Shown here: positions 44,601 through 52,275 of the stretch, one piece after another
Layout: each line of letters begins with the position of its first letter
Position numbering within the stretch: position 1 is the first letter of the stretch
DNA from: Streptomyces canus
GTDB lineage: Bacteria; Actinomycetota; Actinomycetes; Streptomycetales; Streptomycetaceae
Reading direction: 5' to 3'
DNA: 64,000 bases
Assembly (NCBI RefSeq): GCF_001514145.1
Contig: NZ_KQ948671.1
Location: 168,282 to 232,281 of the forward strand
Made by a program: the position numbers and the translations under genes
Notes under the pieces: model-generated
The model's database searches: none
The model's input: the letters and a program-made list of their open reading frames with translations, nothing else
What the model was told of the DNA's origin: nothing

Positions 44601-46505
44601 GAAGGCGGCCTTCGACTGCGCGGCCTGCGTCAGGGCTCGCGCGGCGACGGTGGCGCTGTCCCCGGCGGCGGCACGGGTGGCCGCGTAGGCGGTGTCACCG
44701 GCCTTGGCCAGGGCGTCCAGCGCGGCGGCCGAGGCCTTGGTGACCTGGGCCTTCTGCTGCCCGACGAGCAGACCCCGGCCACGCGGCGCACCCGCCTTGT
44801 CGGCGATGCCGTACGCCGCCGTCAGCGCGGTGTCCGACGTGGTGGCGGCCGTCTTCGCCGTCGTGGCCTGGGCCTTGAGCAGGTCGAGCTGCGCCTTCGC
44901 CGCGGTCTGGGCGTCCGTGACGCCCTTCTTCGCCTTGTCGAACTGGGCCTTGGTCGGGTAGTCGAGGTCGTCGTCGGCGCCCTGGTGCCCGGACGGGACG
45001 ACGTCGAACTGCTGCGACGCCTTGCCGGTGCAGTCCCACATCCGGCCGTCGCGGCTGTTGGTGTAGTCCGCGAGGTCGAGGCAGTTGCCGGTGCCCGGGT
45101 TGTACAGCCGCGAGGTGCCGTGGGTGCCGTACTGCCACTTCTGCGAGGCCCCGGTGCCACAGGTGGAGATCTGCACCGGCGTGCCGTTGGTGCTCGCGCC
45201 GCCCTTGACGGTCAGGCACTTGCCCGAGTTGGGGTTGACCAGACGGTCGCCGTCGATCTGCCACTTCTGTCCGGCGCCGGCGTTGCAGGTGTAGATCTGC
45301 ACGGGCGTGCCGTTGTCCTTCTTGCCGCCCGCCACGTCCAGGCACTTGTCGGTGGCCCCGTGGGCGTGCACGACGAAGGGACTGGTGCCGATCCAACCGG
45401 GGCCGCCGGCCGACCAGTAGTCCTGCCAGCGGACCAGGTGGTCGGCGCGCCAGGAGAGCCCGAGCAGTTCACCGAGCGCCTTGGAGCCGGTGGCGAGGGC
45501 CTTGGTGGCGGTCTTGTTGGCGGTCAGGAGCTGGTTGCGCGGGGTGGCCTGTGCGGCGATCTCCTGCTGCCACTCGGCGGACGCGGCGGCGACCTCCTTG
45601 CCGAGCACCTTGTTCGGGTCGACGGGGGTGCGCCAGGCGCAGGAGGCGAACCGGCTCTTCAGGTCCTCGACGGCGATGCGGTACTCGACGCTGCCCGGCT
45701 CGGGCGCGGTGCGCGCGAAGCCGCCGTACGACAGGAAGAGCCGGGCGTTGTCGGCGGCCATCGGCTCCATGGACCAGTTCAGCAGGTGGTCGTAGGCCCG
45801 GTGCTCCTCGTACTCCTGATTCCAGTCGGGCGCGTTCGGGTCGGGGTCGCCGCCGTACAGCGGGTCGCCCAGGTCCTTGACCGCCTTGACGGTGGCCTCG
45901 TCGGCCTTCGGGGTCAGGTCGCGGTAGAAGTCGCCCTCGTCCTTCCAGAACTGCTCCCAGATCCACTTGGAGATGCCGGTCTGCTGGAAGAAGTTGGGGC
46001 GGCCGTCATTGCTCGTCCCAGGCGGCCACTCGAAGTCGACGACCGACTTGAAGCCGCCGGGTGTGGGCAGACCGGAGATCTCGAAATCACGGATGTGGTC
46101 GAAGAGCGCCGAGCCCTCTTTGTCGGCGGCGTCCCTGTCCTGCTCGAACGCCGTCGACAGCGGGGTGGTGGTCCAGTACTCCCGGTTCGCCGCGGTGTGC
46201 AGTTTGTCCGGCGTCTGGTTCAGTCCGTCCTGGGCGACGCCGAACATGGCCGGGCCGCCCATCCGCAGCACCTCGCCCATCCGGCACTGGTCCTCCCGGA
46301 GCTGTTCGGCGGCCTCGGCGTCGAAGCCGTCGTAGCTGTCGCCGACGTCGGCCACGGAAGCCATGTCGTCGGCCGCGTACCGGCTGATCAGATCGGGTTG
46401 TACGGCAACTGAGCCGATCAGGCCCACGGCGACCGCGGACGTCAGCAGCGGTGTCAGGAGCCTGGATCGCGTGCGGGCACGCGTGAAGAGCCGATATCTC
46501 GGCAT
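41631..46505 (-). CDS. Secreted lectin/coiled-coil/HINT polymorphic toxin with RNase A-like tip
   Basis: A 1624-residue exported toxin. A signal peptide (RARTRSRLLTPLLTSAVAVG) is followed by an uncharacterised domain (about 40-370). A ricin-B lectin follows (about 375-505) with repeated KCLDVAGG, KCLTVKGG and NCLDLADY blocks and QKW motifs. An Ala/Lys/Glu-rich coiled coil (about 520-1150) comes next, long enough to act as a rod. A linker then leads to a HINT domain (about 1355-1495) from CPVNSFPGGTEVVLADGG to AGNTPVLVHN. The C-terminal 128 residues match the bacterial CdiA-CT RNase A fold: GVAHVLDEHTAGVGAGF (histidine), SEERAFELA (arginine), and the end FYVHTAYPR with the T-A-Y pair. ATG follows GGGGAGGA. 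It should cleave RNA in target cells; the CdiI-like gene protects the producer. Confidence 0.85.
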   Translation of the reverse strand: MPRYRLFTRARTRSRLLTPLLTSAVAVGLIGSVAVQPDLISRYAADDMASVADVGDSYDGFDAEAAEQLREDQCRMGEVLRMGGPAMFGVAQDGLNQTPDKLHTAANREYWTTTPLSTAFEQDRDAADKEGSALFDHIRDFEISGLPTPGGFKSVVDFEWPPGTSNDGRPNFFQQTGISKWIWEQFWKDEGDFYRDLTPKADEATVKAVKDLGDPLYGGDPDPNAPDWNQEYEEHRAYDHLLNWSMEPMAADNARLFLSYGGFARTAPEPGSVEYRIAVEDLKSRFASCAWRTPVDPNKVLGKEVAAASAEWQQEIAAQATPRNQLLTANKTATKALATGSKALGELLGLSWRADHLVRWQDYWSAGGPGWIGTSPFVVHAHGATDKCLDVAGGKKDNGTPVQIYTCNAGAGQKWQIDGDRLVNPNSGKCLTVKGGASTNGTPVQISTCGTGASQKWQYGTHGTSRLYNPGTGNCLDLADYTNSRDGRMWDCTGKASQQFDVVPSGHQGADDDLDYPTKAQFDKAKKGVTDAQTAAKAQLDLLKAQATTAKTAATTSDTALTAAYGIADKAGAPRGRGLLVGQQKAQVTKASAAALDALAKAGDTAYAATRAAAGDSATVAARALTQAAQSKAAFRTAAANEARAQAKAAADAAAVQAQTAKAARDLAKAKLAETRKAEADAKAAAADAHAKRLAAEAEAATAKAEKETAAQKQAEAAQHKQNAQGYAQTAQEAKGRAENAEGTARAKRQDAEAARDRAKGKRDDAWDAESQANAARAKANAKDAYAEAHESDADAKDSRAAADEADKAAGDAESAASSARSEADAATQAAADADAAATRAEAAAQRARSDADAAQAAKLRADAAVRTATSAAADAIKASEASASAARTAVKLADEAEKHAVDAMKQADAAKAEAAKAVAGAADAAGHAYTTAQAAEDAGNAAQQVAAPANDAIQLGAPYVTTDSAAGLAVLSGQSSKTIAEQQQAVAEAHAANAQKNAAQAASLAAAATGDAKAAYTLAAEAAGFAADARKSAKEALGYAAEAAQYAADAQASLARAKEYDRQATEDAAAADQAADRAETYAADARSSADQAALDAEAARTAAAEAEQAAKDARAAADRADAEATAAEQAAKDAQKYAESAQQAADQAGRKDANSQVQTGAGTGIGGVFSVIDDIKQRGDPQRLPDDCSRLPCDLVFEVHFDATVSYYFCDNPDVPATESGCPAEDTFFLTTKPFKDLKKKVTISSWEATKDLWKGIFDSIIGDFTGCYHKMTSADDGGSYGDCAWAATWLPLGGPIARVTEAIRAVDAAMRTGVGVADALKALRTLDVDARTLNEIERSARVYEDLRTACPVNSFPGGTEVVLADGGRKAIRDVRDGDLLLATDPATGWTMGEPVTRTFSHPTQDLLDITLAGGGSLTSTPGHRFHVVGRGWTLASDLRAGDRLRTTDGTSHTVASVADRDMVAPRTVYDLTVSGLHTFYAVAGNTPVLVHNCNNLVADANEFRGVAHVLDEHTAGVGAGFVSEERAFELAAEKGVNGVFKDLATAQAVVEDCLKSKAGEIQTWLRGTSREKTLTGKFGADSLGYVAKADRSTAPAGNAYTIIIKRMKGHKNGFYVHTAYPR

Positions 46506-46603
46506 GGTGGTTGTCCTCCCCGTGGCGACGGTGTTCCCCCGGTCGCCGGTGTACGCGCCCTGCGGCGGAGTGGTCGGCTCCGTCCGGCGCGGCGCTTACC
46601 TTA

Positions 46604-46687
46604 GACATACATGTCGGGTGCAGGACAAGAGTGTTCCGTGTTACATGTGGGAAACATGTGAAGCTCGGGACGGTCCGGACAGTCCGG
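46604..46687 (-). promoter_or_regulatory. Palindrome cluster upstream of the RNase A-type toxin
   Basis: GACATACATGTC (46604-46615) and two ACATGT sites in TTACATGTGGGAAACATGTG (46641-46660) are followed by CCGGAC-A-GTCCGG (46675-46687). On the minus strand TAAGGT (46598-46603) could be a -10 element beside the first palindrome. Repeated ACATGT cores suggest an operator region; no regulator is identified. Confidence 0.35.
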
Positions 46688-46701
46688 GACAGGACATGAC
46701 G

Positions 46702-46732
46702 AAGGCCCCGCCGCTCGAAGCGACGGGGCCTT
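46702..46732 (-). terminator. ssrA terminator
   Basis: Outer arms AAGGCCCCG (46702-46710) and CGGGGCCTT (46724-46732) with an inner CGCT/AGCG pairing form a strong hairpin about 50 bases beyond the tmRNA 3' end. Confidence 0.75.
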
Positions 46733-46782
46733 TGCCACTGTGTTCAATGACAAACATGGGGTTGCCTCCCGGAAGAGGCGAG

Positions 46783-47166
46783 TGGAGATGGCGGGAATCG
46801 AACCCGCGTCCAACGGTGCAGAATCAGGGCTTCTCCGTGTGCAGTTCGCTGCGATTTTCTCGGCCCCGGCGATCACGCGAACAAGTCGCCGACGGGCCCA
46901 GTCACTGTTTGATTTCCCATCGAACCCCGTGACCGGGCTCGATGGTTTAGTCCCCTAGATTATGCCAGGGTCCGGGTCGGGAACACCCCCGGGCTGACAC
47001 CCGTTAGGGCCTTCACTCACTGCTTATTAGGCAGCGAGGGCGAAGGCGCGGGAATCGCTCTTGGAATTGGCGATTATTGGTTGCGACATATGGTTAACGA
47101 GATCATTGCCGCTTCCTCGACACGCTTCCCCTGCTTCAACAGCCGCTGTCGAAACCGATCATCCCC
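46783..47166 (-). ncRNA. ssrA: Transfer-messenger RNA (tmRNA)
   Basis: A 384-base tmRNA that rescues stalled ribosomes together with SmpB. The 5' end GGGGATGATCGGTTTCGACA pairs through GGGGATG with CATCTCC near the 3' end, and the T-arm GGTTCGATTCCCGCC is intact. CCA is not encoded after the discriminator A (46783). The tag frame lies at 47027-47071 with two stops in tandem. smpB is next upstream on the same strand. The 3' end borders the second toxin locus, which is relevant because ssrA 3' ends are common integration sites. Confidence 0.96.
47027..47071 (-). other. tmRNA proteolysis-tag reading frame
   Basis: Encodes the tag ANSKSDSRAFALAA followed by TAA TAA. The ALAA end is the ClpXP/ClpAP-type degron. 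The resume codon GCC at 47069-47071 follows the usual A-rich segment. Confidence 0.92.
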
Positions 47167-47262
47167 ATGTTGTTTTTTCAATGCTCCGAAGAGGAGCGCG
47201 CACCCTCGGTGAGGTGCAGGACCCATCGTACGTGACCAACGCACGACGGTGCCAGCCTATTC

Positions 47263-47823
47263 CTACTGGGCCTGGGCCCGCTGCTTCCGCTTCGCCGCCG
47301 CGATCGCCCGGTCCGACTCCCGCCGGTCCTGCTTCTCGCGCAGGGTCTGCCGCTTGTCGTACTCCTTCTTGCCTCGCGCGAGCGCGATCTCGGCCTTGGC
47401 CCGGCCGTCCCTGAAGTACAGGGCGAGGGGCACGATCGTGTGACCCGTCTCCTGGGCCTTCGACTCCAGCTTGTCGATCTCCTCGCGGTGCAGCAGCAGT
47501 TTGCGCTTGCGGCGCGCGGAGTGGTTGGTCCAGCTGCCCTGGTGATACTCCGGGATGTGGGCGTTATGCAGCCACGCCTCGCCCCCGTCGATCTGGACGA
47601 AGCCGTCGGTCAGCGAGGTGCGGCCCTCGCGCAACGACTTGACCTCGGTGCCCATGAGGACCAGCCCGGCCTCGAACGTGTCGATGATCGCGTAGTCGTG
47701 CCGGGCCTTCTTGTTCTGGGCGACGATCTTGCGCTTGCCGCCCTTCTCCCCGTCCTGGGCCTTGCCGCCCCCGCCACCCTGCTTCGGCTGGGACTCCTTC
47801 GGTACGTACATTCCCTTGCTCAT
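47263..47823 (-). CDS. smpB: SsrA-binding protein SmpB
   Basis: A 186-residue tmRNA partner. The OB-fold core starts IVAQNKKARHDYAIIDTFEA and shows GLVLMGTEVKSLREGRTSL, DGFVQIDGGEAWLHNAHIPE and the basic tail KKEYDKRQTLREKQDRRESD that enters the mRNA channel. The N-terminal glycine-rich extension (QPKQGGGGGKAQDGEKGGK) is normal for actinomycetes. The start is taken at ATG 47823; an ATG four codons later (MYVPKES) is equally plausible. It lies about 100 bases from ssrA, the conserved pairing. Confidence 0.96.
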   Translation of the reverse strand: MSKGMYVPKESQPKQGGGGGKAQDGEKGGKRKIVAQNKKARHDYAIIDTFEAGLVLMGTEVKSLREGRTSLTDGFVQIDGGEAWLHNAHIPEYHQGSWTNHSARRKRKLLLHREEIDKLESKAQETGHTIVPLALYFRDGRAKAEIALARGKKEYDKRQTLREKQDRRESDRAIAAAKRKQRAQAQ

Positions 47824-47889
47824 AGTGCTGCCCATTTTCGCACTACTAGGGGGCATGGAGACCAGTGCTTATCGGCGGGTGGGCAATCT

Positions 47890-49062
47890 CTAGTCGCCCA
47901 GCCCTCCCAGCACCGTCTCCGCCTGCCGAAGAGCCCCTTCGTCGGCCTCGAGGTCAGGCGTGATCCCCCGCCCGTCGACTCCCCGCCCCGACGGAGTCCG
48001 GTAGTGCCCGACGGTCAGCTCGGCCACCGCCCCGTCCGGCAGCCGGCTGGGCATCTGCACCGACCCCTTGCCGAAGGTACGGGACCCCACGACCACCGCC
48101 CGCCCCCGGTCCTGCAGCGCCCCGGTGAGAAGCTCCGCCGCACTCATCGTCCCGCCGTCGACGAGAGCGACGAGCGCCCGGGTCGTATCCCCTCCGGGCT
48201 CCGCGTGCAGCGCCTGCTGCGACCCGTCGACGTCGTACGTCGCGACCAGCCCCCCGTCGAGAAAGACGGACGCCGTGGTCACGGCCTCGGTGACCAGCCC
48301 ACCGGAGTTCCCGCGCAGGTCGAGAACGATCCCCCCGTCGGCCGGGGCCTCCCGCACGGCGTCCCGGACCTGGCCCCCGACGCCCTTCGTGAACGAGTCG
48401 ATCTTGATGACGGTGATCCCGCCGGCGAGCTCTCGAACGGTGACCGAGTCCGTGGACAGAAGGGCACGCCGTACGGTCATCGTCCACGCGCGCGTGCCGC
48501 GCTCGAGGCCCAGCCGGACCGTCGTACCGGCGGCCGCGTCCGTGGCGTCGCCGCGCAGCAGCGAGACCACCTCGGTGACCGGATGCCCGTCGACCTTCTC
48601 CCCGTCGACGCTGCGCAGCTGGTCGCCCTTGCGGATCCCGGCGAACGCCGCGGGCGAGTCCGAGCTCACCCTGGTCACTTCGATACGGCCGTCCCGCTCG
48701 CGCCGCGCCCACAGCCCGACGCCGGTGTACTGGCCGTCGAGGGCTTCCTCGAACTCCTCGTACTCACCCCGGGAGTAGACGGCACCCCAGCGGTCCCCGC
48801 TGCGGCTGACGGCACGCTCGGCGGCCTCCATGGGGGACGCGCCGTCGGCCTTGGCCTCCTCGGCCGCCTCCGCCACGTCCTGGTGATGCCCCGCGGGAGC
48901 GGCCGAACGGGCCGCGTCCGACGAGGACTTCCCGTCGCCGCGGTCGGCCTCGGGAAAGGAACCGGTCGCCGCGCCGGCCACCAGCACGCTCGCGAACACC
49001 AATGTCAGGGCCGCCCCGCGGCGGATGCGGCGGGGCTGACAGAACAGGTCTCGGCCTGACAT
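47890..49062 (-). CDS. Secreted S41 C-terminal-processing protease with PDZ domain
   Basis: A 390-residue CtpA-type protease exported by a signal sequence (RRIRRGAALTLVFASVLVAG). A PDZ domain (about 120-205) contains GQYTGVGLWARRERDGRIEV and AFAGIRKGDQLRSVDGEKV. The S41 catalytic domain has GGIVLDLRGNSGGLV, the nucleophile serine in GGTMSAAELLTGAL and the base lysine in RTFGKGSVQM. The catalytic set is complete. It trims exported or wall-associated proteins; with ftsX directly upstream a cell-wall-remodelling role is plausible. The ATG at 49062 was chosen since the signal peptide begins just after it; the ribosome site is weak. It corresponds by position to SCO2967. Confidence 0.9.
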   Translation of the reverse strand: MSGRDLFCQPRRIRRGAALTLVFASVLVAGAATGSFPEADRGDGKSSSDAARSAAPAGHHQDVAEAAEEAKADGASPMEAAERAVSRSGDRWGAVYSRGEYEEFEEALDGQYTGVGLWARRERDGRIEVTRVSSDSPAAFAGIRKGDQLRSVDGEKVDGHPVTEVVSLLRGDATDAAAGTTVRLGLERGTRAWTMTVRRALLSTDSVTVRELAGGITVIKIDSFTKGVGGQVRDAVREAPADGGIVLDLRGNSGGLVTEAVTTASVFLDGGLVATYDVDGSQQALHAEPGGDTTRALVALVDGGTMSAAELLTGALQDRGRAVVVGSRTFGKGSVQMPSRLPDGAVAELTVGHYRTPSGRGVDGRGITPDLEADEGALRQAETVLGGLGD

Positions 49063-49130
49063 GCCGGTGAGTCTAGGACAACGCAAGAGGGCCGCACGGC
49101 CGGTTGACCGTACGGCCCGATTGGCATGCG

Positions 49131-50048
49131 TCACACCTTCAGGTACTTGCGCAGCGCGAAGAACGCGGCCAACGCGGGCATCAGCACGCTCGCCGCGAGG
49201 ATCAGCGGCAGCTTCGTCAGTACGGCGTCCCAGCCCACGAAGTTGATCAGGTTGAGCTTCGAGGACAGCGCCATGCCGTGATCGATGGTGAAGTACCGGC
49301 CGACGACCAGGAAGACACAGGCGAGCCCACCGCCGATCGCGCCGGCGACGGCGGCCTCCATGATGAACGGCGCCTGGATGTAGAAGCCAGAGGCGCCCAC
49401 GAGCCGCATGATCCCGGTCTCCCGCCGACGGCTGAACGCCGAGACGCGCACCGTGTTGACGATCAGCAGCAGGGCGACGATCAGCATGAGCGCCATGACG
49501 CCCAGCGCGGCCCGGTTCATCAGGTTGAGCATCGTGAAGAGGTTGTCCAGGATGCCCTTCTGGTCCTGCACGGACTGCACGCCGTCGCGCCCGTTGAACG
49601 CGGTCGCGATGACCTGGTACTTCTCCGGATCCTTCAGCTTGATCCGGTACGACTCCTGCATCTGGTCCGGCGTGAGGGAGGCGGCCAGCGGGGAGTCGCC
49701 GAACTGCTCCTTGTAGTGCTTGTACGCCTCGTCCTGGGACTCGTGGGCGACCGTCTCGACGACCGACATCTTCTTCAGGTCGGAGAGGATGTCCTTCTTC
49801 TGGTCGTCGGTCACCGCGCCCTTGGCGCAGTTGGGGTCCGACTCGGCGTCGCTCTTGTTGCAGAGGAAGATCGAGACGTTGACCTTGTCGTACCAGTAGC
49901 CCTTCATGGCGCCGACCTGATCGCTCATCAGGAGCGAACCGCCGAACAGGGCGAGTGACAGGGCGACGGAGACGATGACGGCGAACGTCATCGTCAGGTT
50001 GCGACGGAGACCGACACCGATCTCGGAGAGTACGAACTGGGCGCGCAT
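49131..50048 (-). CDS. ftsX: Cell division protein FtsX
   Basis: A 305-residue ABC-type permease of the FtsEX complex. Four helices: TMTFAVIVSVALSLALFGGS, then after the extracellular domain (about 50-165, with SIFLCNKSDAESDPNCAKGA carrying a cysteine pair), LGVMALMLIVALLLIVNTVR, MEAAVAGAIGGGLACVFLVV and LPLILAASVLMPALAAFFAL. The motif SRRRETGIMRLVGASGFYIQ in the cytoplasmic loop is the coupling region for FtsE. It transmits ATP hydrolysis across the membrane to peptidoglycan hydrolases during sporulation septation. ftsE lies 42 bases upstream. Confidence 0.96.
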   Translation of the reverse strand: MRAQFVLSEIGVGLRRNLTMTFAVIVSVALSLALFGGSLLMSDQVGAMKGYWYDKVNVSIFLCNKSDAESDPNCAKGAVTDDQKKDILSDLKKMSVVETVAHESQDEAYKHYKEQFGDSPLAASLTPDQMQESYRIKLKDPEKYQVIATAFNGRDGVQSVQDQKGILDNLFTMLNLMNRAALGVMALMLIVALLLIVNTVRVSAFSRRRETGIMRLVGASGFYIQAPFIMEAAVAGAIGGGLACVFLVVGRYFTIDHGMALSSKLNLINFVGWDAVLTKLPLILAASVLMPALAAFFALRKYLKV

Positions 50049-50090
50049 GGCGTCTTCTTCAGGCCTTTCCGGGGACTCTTCGAACGGCGG

Positions 50091-50780
50091 TCAGTGCTGG
50101 TAGCCGTAGACGCCGCGTGCCTGGTCGCGGACGAGACGGCCCTTCTCCAGCTCGATGACGCGCTTGCGCATCTGGTCCACGATGTTCTGGTCGTGGGTCG
50201 CCATCAGCACCGTCGTGCCCGTCCGGTTGATCCGGTCGAGCAGCTTCATGATGCCGACGGAGGTCTGCGGGTCGAGGTTGCCGGTGGGCTCGTCGGCGAT
50301 CAGCAGCTTGGGCCGGTTGACGAAGGCCCGCGCGATGGCCACGCGCTGCTGCTCACCACCGGAGAGCTCGCCGGGCATCCGGTCCTCCTTGCCGCCCAGA
50401 CCGACGAGGTCGAGCACCTGGGGCACGGACTTGCGGATCTCGCCCTTCGACTTGCCGATGACCTCCTGCGCGAAGGCGACGTTCTCCGCCACCGTCTTGT
50501 TGGGCAGCAGCCGGAAGTCCTGGAAGACCGTCCCCAGCTGGCGGCGCATCTGCGGCACCTTCCAGTTGGAGAGGCGCGCGAGGTCCTTGCCCAGGACGTG
50601 CACCTGGCCCTGGCTGGTCCGCTCCTCGCGGAGCACCAGCCGCAGGAAGGTGGACTTTCCGGAGCCGGAGGACCCGACGAGGAACACGAACTCGCCCTTC
50701 TCCACTTCCAGGGAGACATCCCTGAGTGCGGGGCGGGTCTGCTTGGGGTAGACCTTGGATACGTTGTCGAATCGGATCAC
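50091..50780 (-). CDS. ftsE: Cell division ATP-binding protein FtsE
   Basis: A 229-residue ABC ATPase with Walker A GSSGSGKSTFL, Q-loop TVFQDFRLLPNKTV, signature LSGGEQQRVAIARAF, Walker B LLIADEPTGNLDP and the switch histidine ATHDQNIV. The family start is IRFDNVSKVYPKQTR; GTG at 50778-50780 was chosen for that reason, since the longer frame to 51281 has no ABC sequence. It forms the FtsEX complex with the next gene. Confidence 0.96.
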   Translation of the reverse strand: MIRFDNVSKVYPKQTRPALRDVSLEVEKGEFVFLVGSSGSGKSTFLRLVLREERTSQGQVHVLGKDLARLSNWKVPQMRRQLGTVFQDFRLLPNKTVAENVAFAQEVIGKSKGEIRKSVPQVLDLVGLGGKEDRMPGELSGGEQQRVAIARAFVNRPKLLIADEPTGNLDPQTSVGIMKLLDRINRTGTTVLMATHDQNIVDQMRKRVIELEKGRLVRDQARGVYGYQH

Positions 50781-51016
50781 GGATGCACCACGGTAGGCCG
50801 GGGGTAGATGAGCGTGACCATACGCGAACCGGGTGCGGGAGCGCAGGCGCCGGTTCGGGTCGCGTACGGGATGGGCGGTTTTGTGCCGACCTGGAAACCC
50901 TCGCTTCGGCAGCGCCCAGGCGACCCTCGGTGGAACCTGGCACAGTAGGGAAGGGAACGTTCTGCTACCCGCGGGCGTTGTCCTGTATGGAACCGACAGC
51001 AAGAAGGGTGACGCGC

Positions 51017-51208
51017 ATGACGTACGACCGCCTGGTGTGCGCAAACTGCGCGGCGCCCGTGAGCGAGGGCCGGTGCCCCGTGTGCCGCGCCAACCGCGAG
51101 CGGCTGCAGCAGGAGAACCTCTTCGCGGGCCTGAACCCGATGGCCCTGATCGCCCTGCTCGCGGTGCTGATCGCAGCGGTGGCTCTGCTGGCACACCAGA
51201 CCGCGTAG
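51017..51208 (+). CDS. Small zinc-ribbon membrane protein
   Basis: A 63-residue protein: a CANC...CPVC double cysteine pair (residues about 8-24) for one zinc, a short helix NRERLQQENLFAGLNP, and a single C-terminal transmembrane helix MALIALLAVLIAAVALLAHQ. ATG 51017 has AAGGGTG before it. It occurs beside ftsE on the opposite strand and stops before a strong terminator. Function unknown; a membrane-associated accessory factor is the most that can be said. Confidence 0.75.
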   Translation: MTYDRLVCANCAAPVSEGRCPVCRANRERLQQENLFAGLNPMALIALLAVLIAAVALLAHQTA

Positions 51209-51229
51209 GCGGGCACCCCGAGGACACAG

Positions 51230-51263
51230 GAAGGGCCCGGAGCGAATACGCTCCGGGCCCTTC
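51230..51263. terminator. Bidirectional terminator
   Basis: A perfect 15-bp stem (51230-51244 and 51249-51263) around the loop AATA, between the zinc-ribbon gene (+) and the sortase substrate gene (-). Confidence 0.9.
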
Positions 51264-51314
51264 GCCGTACGGCATGCGCACGTTAAGCAGATGCGCGACT
51301 ACCGGAAGTCACCT

Positions 51315-51983
51315 TCAGGCGACAGCGCCACCGCGGCCGCTCGCGAGGCGCGGCAGGATGCGGAAGCCGATGCCACCGGCGATCATCGTGGCGGCACCGA
51401 TCAGCAGGAAGGCGGTCTGCCCGGCACCGGTCTCGGCGAGTTCCTGCCCGTTGCCCTGGGCCGACGTGTTGGACGTGGTGTCCGCGCCGGTGTCGGTGAG
51501 GGCCGAGGAGCCCTCTTCCTGGACGGAGGTGTTGGAGCCGCCGTCGGGGTTGGTGTTGCTGTTGCCACCCCCGGCATTCCCGTTGCCGTTGCCGTTGCCG
51601 TTGCCATTCCCGTTCCCGTTGCCGTTCCCGTTGCCCGGGTCGGTCGGGTCCTCGGTGGGCTCGGTCGGCTCCTGAGTGGGCTCCTCCGGGTCCGTCGGCT
51701 CCTGGGTGACCGGCGGAGTCTCCGGGTCGGTCGGGATGCCGGGGTCGGTCGGAGTACCCGGGTCGGTCGGGTCGTTGGGCTCGGTCGGGATGCCCGGGTC
51801 GGTCGGGTCGCCCGGCTCGCCGTCGCCGAGGCCGGTGTCGACGTTCACGCCGACTCCGCTCTCGTCCACGCTCACACCGATCTCCAGCGCGGAAGCGGCG
51901 CCTGCGGCGGTCAGCGAGGCGCCGGCCGCGATCACGGCACCAGCGGCTATGCGCGCGATCCGGATGCGCGTCTTCTTCGTCAT
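51315..51983 (-). CDS. Sortase-anchored low-complexity surface protein
   Basis: A 222-residue cell-wall protein. Signal peptide MTKKTRIRIARIAAGAVIAA then AAGAASA cleavage. A short N-terminal acidic domain leads to Pro-Thr-Asp-Pro-Gly repeats (about 60-118) and a Gly-Asn repeat run (about 119-140). The C-terminus carries the sorting signal LAETG, a hydrophobic stretch (AFLLIGAATMIAGGIGF) and a basic tail ILPRLASGRGG. LAETG is the class E sortase type of Streptomyces. The repeats suggest a wall-spanning stalk without catalytic role. Repeat number may vary between strains. ATG follows GGGGGTAG. Confidence 0.88.
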   Translation of the reverse strand: MTKKTRIRIARIAAGAVIAAGASLTAAGAASALEIGVSVDESGVGVNVDTGLGDGEPGDPTDPGIPTEPNDPTDPGTPTDPGIPTDPETPPVTQEPTDPEEPTQEPTEPTEDPTDPGNGNGNGNGNGNGNGNGNGNAGGGNSNTNPDGGSNTSVQEEGSSALTDTGADTTSNTSAQGNGQELAETGAGQTAFLLIGAATMIAGGIGFRILPRLASGRGGAVA

Positions 51984-52224
51984 GTGGTTGCTACCCCCAG
52001 TAGCTCATCGTCAATGAGGCGGCGCTCGGGGCCGTGATCGACGGGAGAAGGTAGCTGTACTTGAATCCCCCGGTTCACATGCGCCCCAGAGATACGCATG
52101 CCACGCTTTACCCTTCCCATTTTTCAAAGCAACGTCAAGGCCGTTGAGTGCGCGATGTCCTGGTAAGCGCGCTATGCCGGGGAAAGCGGTCTGTGAGTGT
52201 GATGTAAAACCCAGACATAAAGCA

Positions 52225-52249
52225 AACTGCCGCCCAGTGGGCGGCAGTT
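52225..52249 (-). terminator. prfB terminator
   Basis: An 11-bp perfect stem (52225-52235 and 52239-52249) directly after the prfB stop, followed on the minus strand by TTTGCTTTATG. The gap 51984-52275 contains only this hairpin and the promoter of the sortase substrate. Confidence 0.85.
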
Positions 52250-52275
52250 GCGGAAGGATTACCAAGTCGACAAAG

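Noticed and set aside
43533..46412. A 959-codon open frame on the + strand opposite the RNase A-type toxin
   Set aside because: It is a Gly/Arg/Val-rich shadow of the Ala-rich coiled-coil coding sequence, with no domain signature or ribosome site.
46783..47166. A duplicated ssrA 3' end as proof that the second toxin locus is an integrated element
   Set aside because: I did not find a second copy of the T-arm/acceptor sequence elsewhere in the window, and no integrase lies near it.
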